From positions 7,812,001 to 7,876,000 of the forward strand of contig NC_061466.1 of the NCBI RefSeq assembly GCF_022581195.2: DNA of 64,000 nt, written 5' to 3'. This DNA is from Helicoverpa zea. Lineage: Eukaryota > Arthropoda > Insecta > Lepidoptera > Noctuidae. The translations under genes were made by a program, and so were the position numbers. The notes under the pieces were generated by a model, which did not search any database, was not told where the DNA came from, and was given only the letters and a program-made list of their open reading frames with translations. Positions 54,989 through 64,000 of the stretch are shown one piece after another (position 1 is the stretch's first letter; each line of letters starts with the position of its first letter).

Positions 54989-57900
54989 GTGAGTACTCTT
55001 TTAGAGTTATTACGATGGATGAAGAAAATTAGGAAGGAAAGCATTTATTTTTGGTTTAATTTGATTTTGTTTTTGTTTTCATTTTGGTTATGATAATTTA
55101 TTTTACGTTTTTACATTTTTTTTAATTTCATCAATATGATGTTTTGTTTTTGTTTCTTTTCATTGTTTCTTTGTATTTTTTTCATTCTAAATTTTATACT
55201 AAAACAATAAATAGTGACAGAACAAATACTATTACCAAAACTGAATTCTGCATCCATCGTACCAATTTTAATCGTTTATTATTTCAAAATATTATGTGAT
55301 TATTTTCTACAAACATGGAGAATTAACATAGCTTACTATTGAATGGATCAGGTAAGTGATCGATTTAAGAACAATTGTTTTATAGTTACGGATAAAACAA
55401 GGTTGAATTGATAAACGTACATTGTCCCATATTAATCGTGCATTCAAATACATATTGAAGCAGTTTTAGGTAATATAATTTGTATAGGTAATATATTAAG
55501 GTTTTAGTTGCGTTAATTATAAAGAGCGACGAAGTTGCTTAACGACATAGGTACCTGTTGATAAACGTAAAACGTGAATTGACGTATTCTTATCTACATA
55601 ATTACGTATACTGTACCAGTTTAGTTATATCTATCTTTATAAGGCAATAATTTTGTGTCTGCGTTTCACCTTTTCTTTAGCATTTTACAACGAATTTACT
55701 TTTATTTGTTATATTTTGTGCTATATAAATTCTAAATGTTTCAGACATACTTAACCATATCATATTTATATTTAATGGAACTCTGTGAACATATAAAAAA
55801 GCCACGTTCTTTAACGACATAAAAATATCATTCTTTTATTCATGAATTACGAAAACTATGAAAACAGGCGAGAATTACGTATCACAAATACTTTCAAAAG
55901 GCCTGCCAAATTACAAACCCGTAGTTAAGTGGGTAAGACTCACACTAAGAGCGTCTAGCCTAGTGGGGGTTAACCCCCGTCGTGTTACAGCCCCGCTGAC
56001 GATTTAATGGCCAAGCTAATTATGTCTTAACACCAATTGAGGTTACCGAAAGAAACAGGGGAGGGTTAAAGGATGATGTCGATGATAATGAATATTGCTT
56101 ATTGATTGGATAGGTAATTTTACGTAAATCTTCAAGGTTCTGAACTTATCTTACAGTTTCTGATAAAAATATCTGGCCACTAATGCATACCTATAAATAT
56201 TATTAGGTATATTGCTATATTTTGCAAGCACGTTATGGAACGTCTATATAGGTTTCAATATATTTAGAAACTAAATACATTCATTTAGATACAGAGTAGA
56301 AAGCCGCGTATCAACTAAAATAAAATGCGCACTGTATTTATATGTATCGAGCACGTTGCTCCACTTAATAACGTTTAAAATATACAATAATTTCAGATAC
56401 TTACTGAATACAACACATTGAAGTCAACATAAAGCAGACACTTAAAACGTGCGAAGTACTCAATTTAGAAGTACTTTAGTTTACTACTTTAGTTTAGGTA
56501 CAACACTATCATGTTCAACAAAATTACCATACTAAAATCCAAAGCAATACTTTTAATAAAAATAAAATAAAACGAAAATACACAACCATTAAAAAAAAAA
56601 ACAAAATAACATCGAAAGCAATTCCAAATTCAAACTACAATCCCGCTGCACAGAGGAGCAACTGAACTTTAATCCACTGCATTACTCGTCCACGCAAATA
56701 GTGCAAAGTCCTGTACTAAACAGTTACAAGACAAACGCATATAGTAACAACGTTGTGCTTTACGCCCTGCTGCGTTGAGCGCGTGGGCACGTAATAAAGA
56801 TGGCGGGTAAATAAAATGGCGAAATGTTAGCCTTCTGGGTGACCTTGAACGGTAATGGGAACCCGATATTGGGAATGGAGTGTTAAATATTGGGTTATGT
56901 ATGTTGAGTAGTTTTGTATCAAGTTTCAGTTAAGAGATTTATTGAATTGAACGAAAAGTTCAGCTGGCTTATTAAGAGTTTCGGAAAACTGTCGCCAATT
57001 TTTTTCAATTCGTGATATTAAATTAATAAAATGTAGCCTATTTATTTAAAACAAATGGTGATTAATTGAGTATATATAAGATTATATGAATCCCATTATT
57101 TTGTATTGTGTGTATCTCTTAAACATAATCTTACAAATGCTACTGCAAGCACGTTTTACAAACGATGCTATTAACACGCAAGCATTAGAAACAGCAAAAC
57201 TATGCTCAGCAAAGTTCTCCGGTCAAGTAGTTCCTAACAGTCCGTTGTAATAACTAGTAAGGACTTCTGCATACTAATAGCTATGCTATAGCCAAGCTAT
57301 AGCTATAATATTACGGTACGGTAGCAGCTACAGGAGTCAACGGCTTAACTTAGTCGCTAATCCTCTTAGAGATTAGCCTGGACTCTGGATTAGCTGGGAC
57401 AATTTGTTCCGTGCAACGACTAAGAAATTGTGAAAATGTCCTTTCTGAGCTAGGCTGAGGTGGGGAAGATTAATTTTAGTGTTTTCATAGAAAAGAGAAA
57501 ACTCACTAGGAATGCCAAAAGATAACTCATAACGCGTTAAAAGCGTTACGCTTTATGAAACCACGTATTTTACATGTCTGACGCACATTACCGAGAACTT
57601 TTCAAAAAGCTCTAAGTACCTAAAATGCATTGAAATATTCGCTTCGCCTGGTGTAGTATAGCGTTACATATAACACTGTCCTAATAACTCAAGTTTCAAA
57701 CAAAGATTATGCTGTGCAAATGTAACTCTAGCTGGCTTTAATTGCCCTATTTCCTTCAATAAGCCCGTTCTTATAGTAAGTGTGATATTTTACATTAATA
57801 ACTTCTATGAGACTACCGTGATTACGTATTTTTAAAGATATATTCTTTATTTAGTTTTTATCATACAAATTGAAACAAACTACTAAATGACTGAATTAAA

Positions 57901-59385
57901 TTCGTGACGCAAAATCTTTTGTGTCTTTTTAGACATACTTAATCAAATTTTCAGTGTCTTCAAACGAATAGTACAAAATTATTGTTCATATTACCATCTC
58001 AACTTTTATTAAAGACCTCTAACATAATAAGTAAAACAAAAACTCGGCCGAACCGATATTCTTTTGTAGTAGAATTATTAACACTTGCATGACCAGACAA
58101 GCGGCGGCGGATTGCCATTCTCATATAATATAGTAATACACACCTGTTTCAGTATAGAAAAGATCTTAAGACTGAATCAAACATCTTTTTCGAAAAATAA
58201 AATCGTAAGCTTTTCGTTACATTTACGAATATCATAGTAGGTATTTTCTTTGAAAAAGTATATTGTACCCAATATTGACATTAAAATCCCTTAAGTTAAT
58301 AATGTTGTAACAAATAATAATATGATACTTCTCAGTAAATATTTGACCTGAGAGGGTTCGTTAAATTGAGTTTACGTAATTGTTTGAATAGAATATCATT
58401 TTGGTACTTCAATCAGTAGAACAATCAACTGATTACATTGAAACAACTGAAATTATATACTTCTGTTTGATCAATAAAAGCTCTAGTGATACTAGCCTCT
58501 TCATAATTTAATTAAGTTCAAAACCTATTAAAATAATACAGAGCAGAAAATAATTTTCAGTTTCGTCTAATTTTTGTTCGATTTTTGAAACCAAATAAAC
58601 ATTTTGAAAACTTTATTTTTGGCTATACTAGAAATTATTCTACAGTAAAATAACTACGGAATATTAATCAGGGTTTGAGAGACGTATGAAAAAGACTGAA
58701 ATCCACATTTTCTTATAAAAACAAACCTTTCCTCATACAATTGTATGTATTTCATTTCATTAACATATTCACTACTCAGTGATTTATCTCTCGGAGCTGA
58801 TCCTCTGGCCTCAGCTTCGGTAATTGATTGAACCCGCCTTAACGAGTGTACCCGTAAAATAACACTTCATTAGCTTTTATATCGACTTAATTAATATTCC
58901 AGAGAGAAGATAGTGAGACAATTATGTTTTTGAAAAATTACGACAGTTTTCAGTAAAGATGAAAACTTATTACTCGTAATTTAATCTCATTTTAATGGAC
59001 TCTCATTCTATCTAAAATTAAGAATGTATCTATAAAATATTGTAGACTTGCTATTTGAAAATAATAATTAACTTATTTAATTTTCGTAGAATTCTTTAAT
59101 AATATTACCTACACAAACTGGTTTCTGATTAAAACGATTACTTCGAAAAAGGCCTTGAGTATATACTAAGTTATGTATATATTTAGTCTAACAATAACAA
59201 GAGAGTTCTTAAAAGAATAAGAGAGAAAACCTTTGAAAATATATTACAATTTTCCTTTTCCTTTATTTAATTCCGCCCCCGTGAGGGATCCTAAACGTAC
59301 TTTAACTTGAGATAAAATTGAATGACTAATTAATAGTTACGTTTTACTTTATGGATTGATCGTCGTGTTCTTTAGAGTTCGACTA
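54989..59385. other. intron, little recognised
   Basis: AT-rich intron of unc-13. A stretch at 55915-56060 (GTTAAGTGGGTAAGACTCAC ... GGTTAACCCCCGTCGTGTTA) may be a decayed repeat. Short palindromes occur near 57275-57310. No exon recognised. Confidence 0.4.
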
Positions 59386-59758
59386 TTAGCTCGGCGGTAA
59401 CCGTCGCCTGCAGAGACCCCTGACGCCTTTGAACTCGATCGCCTCATTAGTCCAGCTCAGTTATTCCATACATACGCACATACGAAACTACGCGTTCCCG
59501 CTCAGTCCGTTAACAGACTTTGTTGCGTACGCACCCCTTAATAAAAATCAGAAGAAATTTGAAAGTGTTTATCGGGGTACGAAAACATTGCGCAAGCGAT
59601 GGCGGCGGAAAGCCACGAGGACGCGATAGCGACATCCTGCGGGCGACCGTGGCCCTATTGATATCGCACCTATCACTCGTTTGTATGCAAATTCTTTGCA
59701 CAGGTGTTAAACGTTCAGTGTTGTTGGAGACTTTGATGTGTGTGAACACGTTTGTAAA
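59386..59758 (+). promoter_or_regulatory. possible internal promoter and 5' leader of the exon at 59759
   Basis: GC content rises sharply from about 59390. There is a TCAGTT-type initiator near 59457, a stop (TAA 59708-59710) in frame with the downstream ATG, and no good acceptor directly before that ATG. This fits a transcription start and leader rather than an internal exon. No TATA box is evident. Inferred only. Confidence 0.4.
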
Positions 59759-60190
59759 ATGTTCCGGAGTAGGAAAGGTCAAGCGATCAGCGAGGCCGAT
59801 GTCCGGCGGGAACAGGCGCTGGGATATCAGAACCGTTCCAATGTGAGCGGTTCGCGGCTCCGCGTTCGTCGCGGTTCTAGTTTGACGGACTTGGACAAGT
59901 TGCGTTGTGGCGGCGGTTCTAGCGGTGGCGGGTCTATTGGGGATTTGATGAACATGTTTAGTGGTAGTGTGAATTCTGTTGGGAGTGACACTCTGGTTGC
60001 TCGGACTGTGCCCTTGGAGACAGTGAGGAGAAGTGCGCCTCCTGTGTCGACGCCGCCGCCTCGCCCGCCGTCGTCGCCGCTCATCCATGTGTCCAGGCCC
60101 GTAGGTCCACTGACGATGGCTCAACGTACTCTCAGATTTAGTAGACTGCTGAAGTACCAACCTTGTTCTGCCGACGTTCTTATTACTCTG
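59759..60190 (+). CDS. probable alternative first exon of unc-13 (or first exon of another gene)
   Basis: 144 codons from ATG 59759 to CTG|GTGAGT. Starts MFRSRKGQAISEADVRREQA, then SRLRVRRGSSLTDLDKL, a Gly/Ser stretch, TPPPRPPSSP and RFSRLLKYQPCSADVLITL. An in-frame stop upstream makes the ATG the likely start. It ends on a codon border, the same phase as the exon at 54630-54988, so both can splice to one downstream acceptor. This is how short UNC-13 isoforms that skip C2A are made in other animals. I do not recognise the sequence itself, and an unrelated gene cannot be excluded. Confidence 0.6.
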
Positions 60191-63122
60191 GTGAGTGGCC
60201 CCATTTACTTGTAAACAGTTTTTTAACATTACATGTACTATCCTTCGTTTACATTTAATGATGTTTATCATTAACACTGAAGTTTAAAGCACACTAGCAT
60301 TATCAGTCAAGTACATAGTATCGTTCGTGAAAGCTTGTCAAATATCGCTGACGGCCGATAATTGCGTTATTAACTCATTATCAATTGATCACTGCGATAT
60401 GTGTTGACATTATCTACGCCATTGACGCTTTTAACACTGATAAGCGGATTTTTATGCTTTTCGGTGCTGGAAATATATTTTAGTATACTAAGATTGGTTC
60501 GTAGGTGTATGATAAAGTTCAATGGCCTGTCTCAAGATGAGTCATAGTTCGTTTATTGCAAAACGTCAAGTAACCCATATTTAGTAGCTATCAATAATTC
60601 ATCGGAGTTGTTACAGCATAGAGATAGATATTGGTTGAAAGTTATATTCGCTAACAGTGTTTTATTGAAAAGAGGGGAGCAAACATTGGACATTGACTAA
60701 GCTTTAAATTTTATTATTCGCTTGTATGTTTCGCTTTAGTATTTTGGTTCAAAATACTCGTGAAAATTGCGAACTGTTGATATCGGAAAGACTAAAAACC
60801 ATACGTCAGTAAGGTATGAAGTAATCATAATAATTCGATGTTCAACTGTTACGACAGACCGTTTTCAAAACGGATTTATAAACCTTGTGGAATATTTAAA
60901 TAGGATGAAGTCTGACAAAAGTTTCTGTGCATTTTATATAAGCTGTATTTTTCCAATCCTAAGTGCTAATGCATCATGTTGAAGTAATTTGTTCGCAAGC
61001 AATCATATAACTTTATTTAGATGACGTCCGTCCATTTCCAAGAGCGTAAACTCTGGTAGAATGAAGCCTACAAATTGGATTTAAAAATACTGCACTTATA
61101 AAATAATGAATAGTATCCAATATTGTGTAGTTTTAAACAAATAATATTTTATATATCCATTGTAAAATGTGTTAAATCAACATTAACTTTGACAAAGTTA
61201 CAAGTTACATGCGCTTTGCTTTTCGAGTCAAAATTATACACCTATTTACCATCGAATATATAACAAATAAAAAATATTTTTTGAATAGTGATAACACGCA
61301 TGTTTTATATTAAAAAAGTAACAGATATTTTTTTTGTCAGCAAAGAGCTAAAAAAACTAGTCTAAACAATACTTCTGTGTATCCAGTCACAACAAACAAT
61401 TAATTACGAACATTGCCGATATTCTTACTTTCATGACTTACCTACTATAGATAGAATTTTGACATTTGTTCTATACAAGAAATGTCAAATTACAATTTCT
61501 ATTAAGAAAACGATAGATGGATAGAAATGAAAACTTCTGTTAGTAATTTTCCAAAACACACCATTTTCAACCCATATTTTTCTAAGACATCTGTGTAGCC
61601 ATACAGAATTTCAGCCATCGGTTTCGTATCTTGACTACAAGCGTCTAACGTTTGCGACAAGGACACGGACGATACTTAGTAGTGTTTACAGCGTTCAATA
61701 GATGGCGCTGTCGTAGTTTTCTGACTCGAAGCAATAAGTTCTTCGTTTAAGAGCCCTATAAAGATGGTTTTTATTTCGCGAAGGTTTGTACAAAACTATA
61801 CAATTTCTAGATAAAGGACACGAGGAATTGTTAAAGTTTGTTTTTGTTCGATGCTGTTCTCGAAGTATGGCGTGGTAATTATGTGATACTTGAAGTATTT
61901 TTGTTAGAGAATCTTTTTTGATTCGATGAAGTATTTATGTGTCAAAATGTTTTAATTTCATTTATAAAAAAATACGATTGGAAAATAAACACATATCTTT
62001 TCATTACAAAATGGATGTTTTATGTATGAGAGGCCTACAAGAAGTCCAGATAGTAAAAAAATCAAAAATGTTCTGTAATATACATATTTACTGTAAAATG
62101 AAAAGCCCTTTTTATTTTCCATCCGCAGTTCTTTCAAGACAATTTTCTAGAATATTTGTGTTGAGATTCAATGATTCGACTCATTGAATAGAAAGCAATG
62201 CATAAGGAAGTAGTGACGTCACTCGGTGGCGGAGATTTCATGAATTTTCAACTATCCACATTTTTATTTAAATGGCTCCATTTACTTTCTGGATGACTGC
62301 AAACAATATTCAATGCGTTTGCGTGGTTTATTTAATAATGGACTTTTGGTAGATGTGTTTATTTGTTTTTAGTAGGTTATCGAATCTGAAAGGTTTTTCT
62401 TCTTCAGAAAGTTGTGGAAATGTCGATCGTCTTTATCAATACACAAAAATGTACGCAGATTAGAGGCATTATTTTTAAACTATCTAGAAGACTTTGATCA
62501 TAATAATAATGAGGCATTTTTTATTGGGTAAAAATAGTAGCGTGGCTCTTATACTTAAAATAACTGTCTATCAATGAATAACAAGCAGTTTTGTTACTAA
62601 AATCGTCGAAAGTTTTCCCCAGTAACTAGTAAAATATTGAATAAAACAAAAGGCAATTTAGATTTATTTATTAAAATCGTAAATCTCATCAATATTAGAC
62701 ATAAAAAAATAATTTCACTACAATTTAATAAATTGAATGTTAATAAAACACACGTTATTTACATTTTGATTAACCATACAAATCATGTCAATCATACTTT
62801 GGGTTGCCATTCCTCAAGTTGAATTTAATACTCAAATGAAATATCTCAATAAATGACGTTTCGATACAAATAAAACCATAAAAATGTTAATAATTTTAAA
62901 GCAACTAAAACGTTCAATAATATTATCAACTTCACGAAGTACAAAACTCAATAAAAGTATTTTTGATTCCCCGACATAACAAGAAAATATAAACCCACCA
63001 ATTACAGTAAAAAAATAAAATTTTGATTTTAAAAATTTTAAAAGAAAATTGACACCAAAAGTTACTGTTCCAAAAATAAAAGTACAATCTGGCAACCCTA
63101 TTGAATTCAACCACGCTGTCAA
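60191..63122. other. intron or intergenic, nothing recognised
   Basis: AT-rich. Small open frames (60767, 61939, 62637) have no motif. It must hold the 3' untranslated part of the - strand gene near 63.1 kb. Confidence 0.45.
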
Positions 63123-63338
63123 TCAAGCATATTTCTTCATGAACTTGAGTAAATATTTGAGTTTCGGCATCTCTATGTTGTGGATGCATCTGTTGAAGTC
63201 TCCGATGACCTTGACGGAGTGTGTCATCATTCTAGAAATGATGTCCTTGAGGCACACACTAAGGTCTGACACTTCTTTGAAACCGTGGATTGCTATTTCG
63301 GCCATGACCACTGGGAACGGCGAAGTTTCGTACAGGAA
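63123..63338 (-). CDS. last coding exon of an unidentified - strand gene
   Basis: 71 codons plus stop on the - strand, after an acceptor TTTTATTTTCAG. Encodes FLYETSPFPVVMAEIAIHGF, then KEVSDLSVCLKDIISRMMTH, SVKVIGDFNRCIHNIEMPKL and KYLLKFMKKYA. Predicted mostly helical with two cysteines. It joins in phase to 63895-63999. I do not recognise the family and give no function. Codon use and the splice sites support a real gene. Confidence 0.7.
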   Translation of the reverse strand, partial: FLYETSPFPVVMAEIAIHGFKEVSDLSVCLKDIISRMMTHSVKVIGDFNRCIHNIEMPKLKYLLKFMKKYA

Positions 63339-63894
63339 CTGAAAATAAAAGTACAGTATAAGATGTGCTAAACCAACATACACCAATATCACTGTCTTAT
63401 AAGTCCGATAAAAAAAGTATTCCTTGGAGCGCAAGTGCAGGTGCTACCAAATTATAAATGATTGGCTCTCTCAAAAAAACAATATTACTTCTTTGGCAGC
63501 GTAATTTAAAAGTACCATAGTAGAGAAACATGGTCACTGATTGTACACTGTCACATCTAAAACTTTAATCCCAAGAGAGAAGTTGCGTTATCGGACGTCA
63601 TTTGGAAAATTGAGTTTGTATCTACATTTTTCTTAGCGAAAACATTACTAGACCCGTAGTGTTCAGAGAAAAAATATCGGTAGTCACAGATTTTGTATTC
63701 TTACACTATACATTAAAATAAATTACTAATTAAAAACAAAGTTTTTCACTATATGCATAATTCTAAGAATTTGTAAAAAACATCAATAAGGCAAAGTCAT
63801 ATAGTGACCATCGATGTAGCGATCAAGTTATGTGTTATATAATTTAGTTACCCAATACGAAAGTAAATTGGCGTTGAAAGTTTGCAATACTTAC
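63339..63894 (-). other. intron of the - strand gene
   Basis: Starts GTAAGT (63894-63889 on the - strand) and ends CAG at 63339-63341. AT-rich, no other signal. Confidence 0.65.
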
Positions 63895-63999
63895 AACAGT
63901 CCTCTCAAGATCCTGACTCTCGTGAGAGCAGTTCCCACCAACTTGCTGCTGCTTCTGACATTCGAACAGCTTTGAGGCTGAGTACTTCTTCAAGTTTTC
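63895..63999 (-). CDS. internal coding exon of the same - strand gene, partial
   Basis: 35 codons visible: ENLKKYSASKLFECQKQQQV, then GGNCSHESQDLERTV, ending ACTGTT|GTAAGT on a codon border. The exon continues past the end of the window. The heptad-like spacing and Gln/Lys content suggest a helix. Function unknown. Confidence 0.65.
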
Positions 64000-64000
64000 C

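Larger units (their letters stand above)
10132..60190 (+). other. unc-13: unc-13 (Munc13) gene, partial: part of C2A to calmodulin-binding region
   Basis: UNC-13/Munc13 is a presynaptic active-zone protein that opens syntaxin and makes synaptic vesicles release-ready. Fourteen exons on the + strand, totalling 3100 nt (about 1033 codons), were joined by eye and every intron phase agrees. Order seen: second part of C2A, a linker with SEDSDYTSDLNYP, serine/tyrosine/proline-rich disordered exons, a polyQ exon, and the RWHRAYNK helix. The exons before the middle of C2A and the C1-C2B-MUN-C2C part are not in the window. The identification rests on recalled family sequence. The gene is sure; exact micro-exon content is less so. 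Confidence 0.92.

Noticed and set aside
59510..60277. 255-residue open frame on the - strand
   Set aside because: It is the antisense shadow of the GC-rich exon at 59759-60190; its composition (Arg/Thr/His runs) mirrors that exon and it has no motif.

Overview
The window comes from an insect nuclear genome, almost certainly a moth or butterfly (Lepidoptera). It is AT-rich, has long introns, and carries tRNA-derived SINEs and short dispersed repeats of a kind familiar from lepidopteran DNA. The species cannot be named from the sequence alone. It is not bacterial: there are no operons, and the host coding DNA is broken into short exons with GT/AG borders.

The host gene that organises the window is unc-13 (Munc13), the synaptic-vesicle priming factor, on the + strand. 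Fourteen exons can be placed by conserved peptides and consistent splice phases. Two exons (10132-10246, 14874-15000) encode the last part of the N-terminal C2A domain. After a 31-kb intron come twelve exons (45992-54988) for the long disordered linker, including one 1.3-kb glutamine-rich exon. The run ends with the WxRAxNK helix that binds calmodulin in Munc13. The C1, C2B, MUN and C2C domains lie beyond the window, and so does the start of C2A. At 59759-60190 a GC-rich exon with its own ATG ends in the same phase as the last linker exon, so it may be an alternative first exon for a short isoform. The last 0.9 kb holds the 3' end of an unidentified gene on the - strand.

The 31-kb intron contains two structurally complete retroelements. 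At 25957-31015 (- strand) is a DIRS-type tyrosine-recombinase retrotransposon with split inverted terminal repeats, an internal complementary region that joins the two outer ends, gag, RT/RNase H and tyrosine recombinase. Its gag appears to be spliced: the predicted intron is phase-correct and contains a six-unit tandem repeat of alternating type. At 33687-39588 (+ strand) is a Ty3/gypsy element with 758-bp LTRs that look identical, a 4-bp target duplication, a gag ATG inside the LTR, a probable 1-nt deletion in gag, a canonical -1 slippery heptamer before the pol frame, and a four-unit repeat before the 3' LTR.

The remaining introns hold many smaller elements: a 1.2-kb hAT-type element with 8-bp target duplications, foldback MITEs, two SINE families (two copies with clear target duplications), a six-copy dispersed repeat and several inverted repeat pairs. 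Long stretches in which nothing was recognised are listed as such.
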